Assembly: GCF_001663375.1 (NCBI RefSeq)
Contig: NZ_LCTF01000013.1
Location: forward strand, 1 to 53,902
Direction of reading: 5' to 3'
Length of the DNA: 53,902 nucleotides
DNA from: Caldivirga sp. MU80
GTDB taxonomy: Archaea; Thermoproteota; Thermoprotei; Thermoproteales; Thermocladiaceae
In this document: positions 41,133-50,259 of the stretch, in pieces
Layout: each line of letters begins with the position of its first letter
Numbering within the stretch: the first letter of the stretch is position 1
Notes under the pieces: generated by a model
What the model was told of the DNA's origin: nothing
What the model saw: only the letters and a program-made list of their open reading frames with translations
The model's database searches: none
Translations under genes and position numbers: made by a program

Positions 41133-42764
41133 ATGACGGCGTTCATTTTTATTACAGGCGGAGTAATGAGCAGTGTTGGTAAGGGCATTACCACGGCGTC
41201 CATAGCTAAGATCCTCCAGGTTAGGGGCCTCTCGGTAACCGCCATTAAAATAGACCCATACTTAAACGTGGACGCTGGTACAATGAACCCCTACCAACAT
41301 GGTGAGGTTTACGTAACCGCCGATGGTGGCGAAACGGACCTTGACCTTGGGCACTATGAAAGGTTCCTCGACGTTGAACTATCCAAGAACCACAATATAA
41401 CCTCCGGGCAGGTTTACCTAAGCGTCATTAACAATGAGCGGAAGGGGTCCTACCTGGGGCAGACCGTCCAGTTAATCCCACACGTAACCAATGAGATTAA
41501 GGCTAGGATTAGGTCAATAGCCAGTGAGGGCTGGGACGTGGTGGTGGTTGAGATAGGGGGCACTGTGGGTGATTACGAGAGCCTACCATTCCTAGAGGCC
41601 GCTAGGCAGATGAGGCTTGAGGAGAATGGTAGGGTTGCGTTTGTTCACGTGGCGCCGGTGCTGATACTTGACGTAACCGACGAGTTCAAGACAAAGCCAC
41701 TCCAACACAGCGTCATGGAGCTTAGGAGGGTTGGGATACAACCCGACATAATAGTGGTTAGGTCAACCAAACCCATAAGCAGTGATGTTAAGGCTAAGGT
41801 ATCCCTGTTCACCAACGTGCCCCAGCGACTCATATTCAACTCCTACAACGTAGACACCATATACAGGGTACCCCTGATACTTGATGAACAGGGGTTGGGT
41901 GATAGCCTCACCGAGCTGCTTAGGGCTAAGGTGAATGAGCCTAATTGGGGTGACTGGCCCAAGTTGGTTGATGCAATGATTAACGCCACGGAGGAGGTTA
42001 GGGTAACGTTATGCGGTAAGTACGTTAAGTTGAGGGACTCCTACATAAGCATCGTTGAGGCTATTAAGCATGCGGCGGCCTGGCTGGGGGTTAAGCCTAG
42101 GATAATTTGGTGTGACTCAGAGGAGGTGGAGAAGGACCCAGATGTACTCACTAAGATGGAGACCGACGCCTACATCATACTCCCAGGCTTCGGCGCCAGG
42201 GGGGTTGAGGGGAAGATTATGACCATTAGGCACGCCAGGGAGAACAACATACCCATGTTGGGCATTTGCTACGGCATGCAACTGTCGGTGGTGGAGTACG
42301 CAAGGGACGTGCTTGGTCTTAAGGATGCCCACACCACCGAGGTCAACCCCGACACAGCTAACCCAGTCATAGACATAACACCGGAGGAGAAGGGCATCGA
42401 TAAAATGGGTGGGACCATGATACTCGGTAATAGGGATATTAACATTGTTGAGGGCAGCATCATGCATAGGGTTTACGGTTCCCTGAGGATTAAGGAGAGA
42501 CATAGGCACAGGTATGAGGTTAACCCGAGGTACTTTAAGCAGCTTCAGGAGGCTGGGTTAGTGTTCTCGGCCATGAGGGCTGATGTACCTAGGGTTGAGG
42601 CCATTGAACTCCACAACCACTACTTCTTCATAGCAACCCAATTCCACCCAGAATTCAGGAGTAGGTTAACGAGACCCCACCCATTATTCCTAGCCCTACT
42701 TAAGGCTGCCTTATCCTGGAGGCGCGGTGAACCGTCACCCTACACCGGTGTTACTCCTCATTAA
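41133..42764 (+). CDS. pyrG: CTP synthase
   Basis: CTP synthase aminates UTP to CTP with ATP and glutamine. The amidoligase domain begins with FIFITGGVMSSVGKGITTAS and continues with KIDPYLNVDAGTMNPYQHGE. The glutaminase domain has the nucleophile elbow MLGICYGMQLSVVEYARD (Cys in place, Leu of the usual GICLGMQ changed to Tyr) and the catalytic QFHPEFRSR. At 543 residues it is full length. A TATA box (GTTTATAAGC, ~41103-41112) lies 21-30 bases before the ATG. Its end overlaps the FAH-family gene's end by 14 bases. Confidence 0.96.
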   Translation: MTAFIFITGGVMSSVGKGITTASIAKILQVRGLSVTAIKIDPYLNVDAGTMNPYQHGEVYVTADGGETDLDLGHYERFLDVELSKNHNITSGQVYLSVINNERKGSYLGQTVQLIPHVTNEIKARIRSIASEGWDVVVVEIGGTVGDYESLPFLEAARQMRLEENGRVAFVHVAPVLILDVTDEFKTKPLQHSVMELRRVGIQPDIIVVRSTKPISSDVKAKVSLFTNVPQRLIFNSYNVDTIYRVPLILDEQGLGDSLTELLRAKVNEPNWGDWPKLVDAMINATEEVRVTLCGKYVKLRDSYISIVEAIKHAAAWLGVKPRIIWCDSEEVEKDPDVLTKMETDAYIILPGFGARGVEGKIMTIRHARENNIPMLGICYGMQLSVVEYARDVLGLKDAHTTEVNPDTANPVIDITPEEKGIDKMGGTMILGNRDINIVEGSIMHRVYGSLRIKERHRHRYEVNPRYFKQLQEAGLVFSAMRADVPRVEAIELHNHYFFIATQFHPEFRSRLTRPHPLFLALLKAALSWRRGEPSPYTGVTPH

Positions 42765-43662
42765 CCACGGGATTCCTGAGTAGGCCAATGCCCTCAACCT
42801 CAGCCTCAACCACGTCACCGTGCTTAAGGAACTTACCCTTCGGGAAGCCGACACCGGCAGGGGTCCCCGTGGATATGTAGTCACCGGGCTTAAGGGTAAT
42901 GCCCTGGGATGCCCAGTGTATTAGTTCAGGTATCTTGAATATTAAGTCCCTTGTGTTTCCATCCTGCTCCACAACACCATTAACCCTAAGGGTGAGCCTG
43001 AGGTTGTGTGGGTCAGGTACCTCATCCCTGGTGACCACGTATGGGCCGACGGGCATTGCCCCATCCATGGACTTACCGTGTATCCAATCCATGCCGAACT
43101 GGTCCATTGATGGGAACTGCCAATCCCTCATGGATATGTCGTTAGTCACCACGTAGCCGAAGACGTGGTTGAGGGCATCCTTAACATCAATGTACTTACC
43201 CCTCCTCCCAATAACCACACCAAGCTCAACCTCCCAATCAACCTTATTGGACGCCTTAGGCTTAACTATGGGTTGCCCATTACCAATCAACGCATTCCTG
43301 AACTTAGGGAAGAAGTAAGGCCTCTCAGGGGGCTTTGTACTACTCTCCTCACCATGAGCCCTATAATTAACCGCAACGCAAAGAATCTTCTCCGGGTCGG
43401 TTACAGGTGGAAGCCAGTTAATTGAAGCCGGGTTAATGAGCAAGTCCCCCCTACCAGACTTAATAGCCCTATCACCCAGCTCGCTAATGAGCCTAAGGGC
43501 CGGCTCACCACTCTCAATCAACCTCCTCATTGAGTAAAGGAAGTCCGGCGCCGACTCAGCCTCGTAAATTGCCAGGTAGGCCTTGGGTAAGTCCACTATG
43601 CCCCTGCCTGTGTATAGGCCAACCTTAACAACCCCATTAACCTCAAAGGTTAACAGCCTCAT
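42751..43662 (-). CDS. Fumarylacetoacetate-hydrolase-family protein
   Basis: The FAH superfamily includes C-C hydrolases, decarboxylases and archaeal 2-keto-3-deoxypentonate dehydratase. Seen: ILCVAVNYRAHGEE with the catalytic His, DWEVELGVVIGRRGKYI with the metal-binding acids, GKSMDGAMPVGPYVV and LKPGDYISTGTPAGVGFPKG. The frame reaches 43770, but that would run into the divergent glycosyltransferase start. ATG 43662 gives 303 residues and has a TATA-like CTTATTTAC at ~43684-43694. A role in keto-acid sugar breakdown is plausible alongside the KDG kinase, but the substrate is open. Confidence 0.85.
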   Translation of the reverse strand: MRLLTFEVNGVVKVGLYTGRGIVDLPKAYLAIYEAESAPDFLYSMRRLIESGEPALRLISELGDRAIKSGRGDLLINPASINWLPPVTDPEKILCVAVNYRAHGEESSTKPPERPYFFPKFRNALIGNGQPIVKPKASNKVDWEVELGVVIGRRGKYIDVKDALNHVFGYVVTNDISMRDWQFPSMDQFGMDWIHGKSMDGAMPVGPYVVTRDEVPDPHNLRLTLRVNGVVEQDGNTRDLIFKIPELIHWASQGITLKPGDYISTGTPAGVGFPKGKFLKHGDVVEAEVEGIGLLRNPVVNEE

Positions 43663-43744
43663 AACTGAGCCCAGTAGCCAGTTGTAAATAAGCATTAACC
43701 CAATTGAATAATCGTTAAATACCAAGCAACCATGACACTGAAGT

Positions 43745-45121
43745 ATGACCACCCCCCTCATCGTTACCACAGCCGTAGTGGCGATATTGACGCTTCACCC
43801 AATAGCAGTATTAATATACGACGTGCACAATTACGTAACCTACAGGAAAAGGGGGATACGGAATATTAAACCCAGTGAATGCATTAACGGCGGCACCTTA
43901 AGCGTGATAATACCGACGTGGCATGAGCAGTTAAGCACTGTTGTTAACGCTGTCAAGAGGGCACTGGGTTTTAACTGGCCTGGCCCCATTGAGGTCGTAG
44001 TGGTGTCTGATGATGAGGAGGATTACGTTAATGAGCTTAGGCGCAGCCTCAACGGCATTGGGGGTAACGTTAAGGTGCTTAGGAGAACTGTTAAGCAAGC
44101 TGGGAAGGCTGGGGCCCTTGACTATGGATTCAGACACTCAAGCGGCGACTACGTGTTAACCATGGACGTGGACTCGCTCATAGACCCAAACCTCCCCATA
44201 GACGCCTGCAGCCTAATGAAAAAGCATGTGGCTGCCGTGGCCGGTAGGTGGTATGGTTATAATAGGGACACCTTAGTCTCAGAGGCCGTTTCAGCATCAA
44301 TGAAGCTGGCAGTTGACACTATACAGGGTGGTAGGAGGGTCAGGGGTCTACCTGCGCTTGTTGTTGGGACCGGCACTGTGTTTAAGGCAAGTGCGCTTAA
44401 GGATGTTGATGCCTGGGGTGGTAGCGGCCCCCAGGATGACATATATGTATGGCTTAAGTTAATTTCAAGGGGTTACGACGTGGACTTCATCGATGGTGAA
44501 GTGGTCGGCGTGGAGAACCCCAGAACTTACAGCGTCTTTAAGTTCCAACAGAGTAAATGGGCCTATGGGGTGGCCGACGCGTTAAGGAGGATGATGGGCA
44601 AGTTACTGAGGAGTAGAGCTGAGGCTAGGGTCAAGTTGGATGCTTTAATGCTCCTAACCCAATACATAACCCCAGGACTCTTTGTTTTAAGTAGCCTAAT
44701 CGTGAGCGCCTCATCACTGGCCCTGAGGGGTCTCGTGGGGCTAGTTACACTACCGCTACTACTCCTATACGGTGCACTAGCGTTCATCTACGGCTACATA
44801 CCGCTTAGGCATGGGGAGGGGGGCTTAAACATGTACTCCGCCGGCAGGTCATCGGCAATGGTAATGGCCATGGGTCTACAGGTCCTTTACTCATACGTAA
44901 GGGGGTTGTTGGGGCTTCGGTTCAGGGGTTGGGATGTGACGCCCAAGGGTGGTTTAGCCATCATCAAGTCACCGCCCATTGAGACCATAATGCTGGTACT
45001 ATTCACACTACTCCTAACCCTAAACCTGCTCCACGGCTACTTAGCATCGGCCCTATGGGCTGCTGTTGGCGATGCACCCTACATTTATGTTCACTACAAG
45101 TTCGCCAGGGAGATACTATGA
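43745..45121 (+). CDS. Family 2 glycosyltransferase, membrane-bound
   Basis: This is a processive-type GT2. A first membrane helix (VTTAVVAILTLHPIAVLIY) is followed by the catalytic domain with LSVIIPTWHEQ, VVVSDDEED, the DxD motif TMDVDSLIDP, the acid block GSGPQDDIYVWLKL and QQSKWAYG, where the usual QxxRW has Lys for Arg. Three or four C-terminal helices follow (ITPGLFVLSSLIVSASSLAL, LVTLPLLLLYGALAFIYGYI, IMLVLFTLLLTLNLLHGYLA). It could make a surface polysaccharide or glycolipid. A TATA-like GTTAAATACC ends about 25 bases before the ATG. Confidence 0.87.
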   Translation: MTTPLIVTTAVVAILTLHPIAVLIYDVHNYVTYRKRGIRNIKPSECINGGTLSVIIPTWHEQLSTVVNAVKRALGFNWPGPIEVVVVSDDEEDYVNELRRSLNGIGGNVKVLRRTVKQAGKAGALDYGFRHSSGDYVLTMDVDSLIDPNLPIDACSLMKKHVAAVAGRWYGYNRDTLVSEAVSASMKLAVDTIQGGRRVRGLPALVVGTGTVFKASALKDVDAWGGSGPQDDIYVWLKLISRGYDVDFIDGEVVGVENPRTYSVFKFQQSKWAYGVADALRRMMGKLLRSRAEARVKLDALMLLTQYITPGLFVLSSLIVSASSLALRGLVGLVTLPLLLLYGALAFIYGYIPLRHGEGGLNMYSAGRSSAMVMAMGLQVLYSYVRGLLGLRFRGWDVTPKGGLAIIKSPPIETIMLVLFTLLLTLNLLHGYLASALWAAVGDAPYIYVHYKFAREIL

Positions 45122-45246
45122 ATGGGTAAGGTTTCTCACGTAACACAATGCTAATCTACATTCAACGTAGCAATTTCCCTAGTTACCTCAATGATTAACC
45201 TGGTTGGGCTTAGGAAAGCATTTAAGCCCCCTCAACCTGAGCCTCC

Positions 45247-47025
45247 GTGTCGGATAAATTTGATGAGGTGATAGCGGAGTTAGGCTACTACTGGCCGAGT
45301 TTCGACATTTACAGGGGTAAGGTGGAGGTGGGCGGCTTCTACGACTACGGCATGTTGGGCGTCCTACTGAAGAGGAATATTGTGGAGAAGTGGAGGAGGA
45401 TGTTCATACTGCCTTACATAGACTTCACGTACGAGGTGGAAACACCCATGATAATGCCCGGCATAGTCTTCGAGGCCAGTGGTCATGTCGAGAACTTCAC
45501 CGACTACCTGGTAACCTGCAGTAAATGCGGCCGCAAGTACAGGGCTGACCACCTCATTGAGGAGGAGTTGGGGAAGAGGGGGATTAAGGTCAAGACGGAG
45601 GGCCTTAATGAGGAGGAGTTAACAAGCTTAATCAGGAAGCATGGAATTAAGTGCCCAGTTTGCGGTGGCGAGTTAACCAGCGTTCAGAGGTTTAACCTAC
45701 TGTTTAAAACAACCATAGGCCCCTACAGTGAGAACACAGGCTACCTGAGGCCAGAGACGGCTCAGGGCATGTTCGTCAACTTTAACAGGATATACAGGGT
45801 GATGGGGAAGCTACCCATTGCCGTGGCCCAGATCGGCAAGGTGGGTAGGAATGAGATATCGCCTAGGCAGGGGTTGGCTAGGTTGAGGGAGTTTTCGCAG
45901 ATGGAGATTGAACTCTTCTTCGACCCCCAAAGCAGCTCATGCCCATACCTAGGTGACGTCGAGGACGTTGAGTTGAGGCTACTAACCGAGGAGGACGTGG
46001 CCAAGGGTGTTAGTGAGCCTAGGGTTGTTAGGCCAGGTGAGGCTGCTGAGAGGGGTTATGTAGCTAATGAGTGGATGGCCTTCTACATGGCCCTGGCCGT
46101 CAAATTCCTCGAAGGCCTTGGGGTGCCCTGGGAGAGGCAGCTGTTCATGGCTAAGCTACCCAATGAGAGAGCCCACTACGCAAGGATGGTGTACGACCAG
46201 TTGGTTAAGACGGAGCGCTTCGGGTGGCTTGAGGTTAGTGGACACGCCTACAGGGGTGACTATGACCTGAGTAGGCACGCCACCTACAGTGGGCAGGATA
46301 TTTCAGCGGTTAGGAGACTTAAGGAGCCTAGGATCGTTGAGGAGTATAGGGTTTACCCAAACCCATCCAGGATCAGGGAGGTTTACGGTGAACAAGCCCC
46401 CCTAGTCCTAAGGGCGCTGGCTGGGGTTAATGCCAAGGAACTGGCTGAGGAGTTGACCAATAGGGGTGAGGCCATCGTTAATGGCTATAGGGTGACTAGG
46501 GACATGGTCTTCGTTAAGGTTGAGCAGAGGAGAATCAACACGGAAAGGTTCATACCGCACGTGGTTGAGCCATCCTTCGGCGTGGATAGGATAATCTACG
46601 TGACCCTCGAAAACGCCTACACAACCATCGAGGGGAGGGTTGTGCTTAAGCTACCGAGGGACATAGCACCAGTCACGGTGGCTGTCCTACCGATAGTGAG
46701 TAGGGATGACTTAGCTAAGGTGGCTAGGGGGATTAGGGACACATTAATTAACGAGGGAATCGTAGCCGTTTATGATGACAATGGCACCATAGGGGCCAGA
46801 TACGCCAAGTGGGATAGCCTAGGCACACCACTAGCCGTAACCGTGGACACGGACACGTTGAAGGACAACTCAATCACGGTTAGAGATAGGGACACTAGGA
46901 TGCAGGTTAGGGTGGGCATGGGTGAACTGGTTAATGTGATTAGGGAACTTGTCAAGGGTAAGCCAATTAATGAACTAGCCAGGGAGAGGAACCTACCCCT
47001 AATAACCAGGGGTGGCCGCCAATAG
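45247..47025 (+). CDS. glyS: Glycyl-tRNA synthetase
   Basis: The archaeal/eukaryotic-type class II GlyRS charges tRNA-Gly. Landmarks: ELGYYWPSFDIYRGKVEVGG, DYGMLGVLLKRNIVEKW, motif 1 region VETPMIMPGIVFEASGHVEN, a zinc-ribbon-like insert (CSKCGRKY and CPVCGGE), YLRPETAQGMFVNFNRIYRV (motif 2 approach), GRNEISPRQGLARLREFSQM, and motif 3 VEPSFGVDRIIYVTL. The C-terminal anticodon domain is present. Length 592 is usual. It starts at GTG 45247. Confidence 0.95.
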   Translation: MSDKFDEVIAELGYYWPSFDIYRGKVEVGGFYDYGMLGVLLKRNIVEKWRRMFILPYIDFTYEVETPMIMPGIVFEASGHVENFTDYLVTCSKCGRKYRADHLIEEELGKRGIKVKTEGLNEEELTSLIRKHGIKCPVCGGELTSVQRFNLLFKTTIGPYSENTGYLRPETAQGMFVNFNRIYRVMGKLPIAVAQIGKVGRNEISPRQGLARLREFSQMEIELFFDPQSSSCPYLGDVEDVELRLLTEEDVAKGVSEPRVVRPGEAAERGYVANEWMAFYMALAVKFLEGLGVPWERQLFMAKLPNERAHYARMVYDQLVKTERFGWLEVSGHAYRGDYDLSRHATYSGQDISAVRRLKEPRIVEEYRVYPNPSRIREVYGEQAPLVLRALAGVNAKELAEELTNRGEAIVNGYRVTRDMVFVKVEQRRINTERFIPHVVEPSFGVDRIIYVTLENAYTTIEGRVVLKLPRDIAPVTVAVLPIVSRDDLAKVARGIRDTLINEGIVAVYDDNGTIGARYAKWDSLGTPLAVTVDTDTLKDNSITVRDRDTRMQVRVGMGELVNVIRELVKGKPINELARERNLPLITRGGRQ

Positions 47026-47053
47026 GCTTAAGGTTAAGTTAACATCAGTACCC

Positions 47054-47863
47054 TCATGGCCTGGGCCACACCACGTTAATCCCCATGGAGCTTGCCACAG
47101 CGGCCACAGCGTCAGGGTTCTTGTCATGTATGAATGGCGTTATCACGTAGACGGCATCAACCCTCCTACTGGTAACCATACCGAACAACTCAACCTTCCT
47201 CCTTATCTGCTGTAAGTCACCCCTCTTCAAGGCTGAGGTTATCTCAACGGCTAGGGTCCTCCCATCCTTAATGACTATGTCCAACTCAACCTCGCTTGGG
47301 TATCCGTAGACGTAGCCTTTATCATCGTAATAAACCCACCTGTCCACGGTATACCCCGCATCCTTAAGCAGCTCCCTAACGCCACTCCTAAATGCATCCT
47401 CACTGAACACACCCCACCTGGCGCCCAGGGCGTTTAGTGCAAGCCAGAGTCTCCTCATATCCTCCCTGAGGGATGCCTCAACCTTCCTCATATCCTCTCT
47501 AAGGGATGTCTCGACCGCCCTCAACTCCTCCTTAGTTGCCATCCTTTCCTCCAGTCTCTTTAAATCCTCCTTGGTCGCCATTCTTTCCTCAATACTATTC
47601 ACTCTTTCCTCCAACCTCTTCAATTCCTCCTTAGTCGCCATCTTCTCTTCCAATTTCTTCAGGTCCTCCTTTGTAGCCATCTTCTCCTCTAACCTCTTCA
47701 AGTCGTCCTTTGTGGCCAGGTTCTGCCAGGGAGTTAACTTAGCCAGCGCCTCATAGATTACCTCCGGCTTAGCCGTGAGAACCTCCACTAGGATCTCCGG
47801 GTGCTCCATCAAGACCCGCTTAATCTCCTCAGCCAAACTCACCAACTCACCATTTGAATGCAT
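47054..47863 (-). CDS. DUF3782-like protein: coiled-coil repeats plus PD-(D/E)XK domain
   Basis: The N-terminal part contains about five near-repeats of the type ATKEDLKRLEEKM, forming a coiled coil (residues ~50-140). The C-terminal ~110 residues have a nuclease-like core: EVELDIVIKDGRTLAVEITSALKRGDL gives Asp and E-x-T of a PD-(D/E)XK site. DUF3782 proteins of hyperthermophiles have this architecture. The frame is open to 47935, but those extra residues lie in a TnpB-type element. ATG 47863 (MHSNGELV) is preferred. The nucleotide repeats make repeat-number change likely. Target unknown. Confidence 0.75.
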   Translation of the reverse strand: MHSNGELVSLAEEIKRVLMEHPEILVEVLTAKPEVIYEALAKLTPWQNLATKDDLKRLEEKMATKEDLKKLEEKMATKEELKRLEERVNSIEERMATKEDLKRLEERMATKEELRAVETSLREDMRKVEASLREDMRRLWLALNALGARWGVFSEDAFRSGVRELLKDAGYTVDRWVYYDDKGYVYGYPSEVELDIVIKDGRTLAVEITSALKRGDLQQIRRKVELFGMVTSRRVDAVYVITPFIHDKNPDAVAAVASSMGINVVWPRP

Positions 47864-47885
47864 TGCCAGTGAGTTATAAACCTTA

Positions 47886-47985
47886 TGACTCCCCCCTGCC
47901 CTATTGAGGTGAAGAAACAAAACACCAACCGGCACACCAAAACCTCAAGCAAATAACCCCATCCTAAAGGATGAGACTTGACCAA
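47886..47985 (-). mobile_element. ~100-bp TnpB-type relic upstream of the DUF3782-like gene
   Basis: The left end TTGGTCAAGTCTCATCCTTT then AGGATGGGG at 47954-47985 and a right-end-like CAATAGGGCAGGGGGGAGTCA finishing at 47886 bracket ~50 bases without a gene. It ends 23 bases before the preferred start of the DUF3782-like gene, so it has likely replaced that gene's original promoter. Confidence 0.45.
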
Positions 47986-48005
47986 TGCCATGATGATGGT
48001 TGCAC

Positions 48006-49526
48006 CTAGCTAATGTGCACATGGATGGATGACCTATTCCCGGTTACAGTTAGGTAACTAATGGATGTGGTGGTTTGCATGCCTATCTGCGTGCCTAAGC
48101 GAGTATTACCTGCACCTATGCCCGCTATGTTTAGGTAATTCACGTAAACGATGGCCCAATTGGCCTGCCCAGCGCCATTAGTCCCATCAACCCCAAACAC
48201 GTAAGACCCACTGCCCGGTGGTGTGTAGTAGCCGTTTAGGTTTAGTGTGAAGCTTGCCGACTGCCCAGTATTCATGTCATAGGCCACGCCGCTGAGGGTG
48301 TTTGTGCTTGGGTTGTAGGTAACGGTTATGCATATGTAGTCACCAGGGTTAGGCTGGAAGGCCCCTGTACCAATACCATCCCAACCGGCGTATGGCCAAC
48401 CGAGGTTTGGCGATGGGTATGGACTAACATATGCCGTGATACCGTTTGGGTTAGTTGCTAACCATACGTCCCACTGCCCAGTGGCACCGCTTGTGCTACG
48501 TGCGTACTGCCACAGTGGATTCCACTCAACCACAATGTAGGTTCCACTGCTTTGAGGGAACATCACGTCACCCTGCACTGGAGATATGGCCGTCGTATGG
48601 ATGTTGGAGGCTACGTAGGGTATTGAGTAATTGTATTGTGGGCCTATGCCCCACATTGTTGGTTTTAAGAATAGGTATATTATGTAGCCGTCACCCACAT
48701 ACGGGTATACGGAGGCTGATGGGTTATTGTAAGAGTACGTACCAATCATCGATATTGTCACCAAGCCCCCGCTGTAGTATTCCTGCCAAAACATGGCGCC
48801 CGAGGACCAGGATTGACTTGAGGGAACCATCTTAAGCACGGGCTGGTTTATACTAGTTGATATGTAGCTCCAGTACTGGCTCGCTGTCGATGGCCCATAA
48901 TACACTGGCCATTGATTTGTTGGTGTACCTCCATTGTCGCCCTGGTACACGTGCGGTACGTAGAAGGCTTGTAAACCGTTGAGTAGGTTCATTACGTTGG
49001 CACTAGGTGGATTTATGGTCTCACTGAACGAGTACTGGAATGTTACTCCGGGCGTTGGTGTGTAGTTATACTGACCACTCAGCGTTATTGAAGTACTTGA
49101 CACAGCCGTGTTTAGGGTTAGTTTTTGTATCAATAGGTAATTACCAACACCAAGGCTGAAGCTTCCCGGTGTTGGGTATATTATTGTGCCGTTCACGTAA
49201 TCATTAGTCAAGTACTTGCTTGGGGTAAGGGTCATTGTTAGTGTGCCCCCTGTGGCAGTGTTGAATTGAACAAATGGTGTGGTTAATACGTAACCACTAG
49301 TCATGCTAAGTGTGTAGGCTGTTATTGCCGTAGTGAAGCCATTGTTTGTTTGTGACCATGAGGAGCAACCGCATGGGCATTGCCCAGGTACCACGGTTAT
49401 TGGTGATTTAATTACGTACACATTAATTAATCCAATGTATGTGAATACTACATCAGCTTTGATTACCAATACCAGCGCCATTATGCATAGAGCTATTAGC
49501 AGGACCCTACTCACCTTCATAATCAT
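48006..49526 (-). CDS. Large secreted surface protein, 506 aa
   Basis: A signal peptide (VLLIALCIMALVLVIKA) is followed by DVVFTYIGLINVYVIKSPIT, which is clearly similar to the start of the protein at 51063-51695. The long ectodomain is rich in Tyr, Gly, Ser, Thr and Asn. It has a cysteine cluster QCPCGCSSW near the start and a lectin-like C-terminal part (DYICITVTYNPSTNTLSGVA, then NGAGQANWAIVYVNYLNI) resembling concanavalin-type beta sandwiches. It is the last gene of a four-gene operon and overlaps the previous one by 20 bases. It may be an adhesive tip or minor subunit of a filament. Confidence 0.65.
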   Translation of the reverse strand: MIMKVSRVLLIALCIMALVLVIKADVVFTYIGLINVYVIKSPITVVPGQCPCGCSSWSQTNNGFTTAITAYTLSMTSGYVLTTPFVQFNTATGGTLTMTLTPSKYLTNDYVNGTIIYPTPGSFSLGVGNYLLIQKLTLNTAVSSTSITLSGQYNYTPTPGVTFQYSFSETINPPSANVMNLLNGLQAFYVPHVYQGDNGGTPTNQWPVYYGPSTASQYWSYISTSINQPVLKMVPSSQSWSSGAMFWQEYYSGGLVTISMIGTYSYNNPSASVYPYVGDGYIIYLFLKPTMWGIGPQYNYSIPYVASNIHTTAISPVQGDVMFPQSSGTYIVVEWNPLWQYARSTSGATGQWDVWLATNPNGITAYVSPYPSPNLGWPYAGWDGIGTGAFQPNPGDYICITVTYNPSTNTLSGVAYDMNTGQSASFTLNLNGYYTPPGSGSYVFGVDGTNGAGQANWAIVYVNYLNIAGIGAGNTRLGTQIGMQTTTSISYLTVTGNRSSIHVHIS

Positions 49527-50259
49527 CCCCAGCAGTCCTAATCAATTGGTCAGCCCCAGCCTTGACTAACTCGGCTAGCGCAACATCAGGGCTAACCTCA
49601 GTTTCAATGGAATCCTTAACTAGAATTAACGAATTACCTTTCAGCAGCACCATAGTCCCACCTACCCTAACCCCATTATCAACATCTTCATACTTAACCC
49701 CAACCCTATCTAACACCCCCTTGATAATGTCCAGTTGATTACCACCGGTGATTTTCCTTCGCCTAATTATAACCTGCACATTGGTCCACTTAGCTCCAGT
49801 AACTGAGTTAACCACGGTGATTACCACCAACGCTAGGAGTATGTAAAACGGCACCTCAAAGACTGACACATGGGGTAGTTGAACATATATGTAGCCATTG
49901 GGCGTAGGTGATGTCACATAACCCCTCACCTGTAGGTATCTCTGCTGAAAAAGGACCGTGTCAACAAGCATTGTCAACGATAACACGGCCAGTATCATAG
50001 ACAGGTAGAGTGGGTACCTAGTTTTCCGCCAAATAATAGGCACCAAACCTGCATCAAGGGCAAATAGCCATACTGCGAAAACCGTTGGGGGAGGCACTAG
50101 TGCCTTATTTCCAAAGAAAATTACGACGTATCCCAAGGGGGTTAGGTAAATTGAGTAATTAATACCCTTAATAGCCCAAATAGGGGTCACCAACCATGAA
50201 GCCACGAACAAGGCGGCAATTATTAATTGTATTACGGCTTCAAGTCTCACATTAACCAC
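49507..50259 (-). CDS. Polytopic membrane protein with cytoplasmic C-terminal domain
   Basis: Five or six helices are seen in residues 1-170 (AVIQLIIAALFVASWLVTPI, YLTPLGYVVIFFG, PTVFAVWLFALDAGLVPII, LYLSMILAVLSLTMLVDTVL, VFEVPFYILLALVVITVVN). A basic segment and an ~80-residue soluble domain follow (LDIIKGVLDRVGVKYEDVDN, VALAELVKAGADQL). GTG 50259 is preferred over longer starts because the GGTGGTTAA junction gives GTG overlapping the upstream stop. No protease motif is evident, so it is not a clear signal peptidase. It may be an assembly or anchoring factor for the neighbours. Confidence 0.6.
   Translation of the reverse strand: MVNVRLEAVIQLIIAALFVASWLVTPIWAIKGINYSIYLTPLGYVVIFFGNKALVPPPTVFAVWLFALDAGLVPIIWRKTRYPLYLSMILAVLSLTMLVDTVLFQQRYLQVRGYVTSPTPNGYIYVQLPHVSVFEVPFYILLALVVITVVNSVTGAKWTNVQVIIRRRKITGGNQLDIIKGVLDRVGVKYEDVDNGVRVGGTMVLLKGNSLILVKDSIETEVSPDVALAELVKAGADQLIRTAGDDYEGE

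Noticed and set aside
42751-43770. Longer FAH-family start at 43770
   Set aside because: The extra 36 residues are not FAH-like, overlap the divergent glycosyltransferase start and lie upstream of a TATA-like box that suits ATG 43662.
49507-50259. SipW-like signal peptidase partner for the filament operon
   Set aside because: No Ser-Lys/His signal-peptidase motifs are visible; the protein is a polytopic membrane protein with a small soluble tail.
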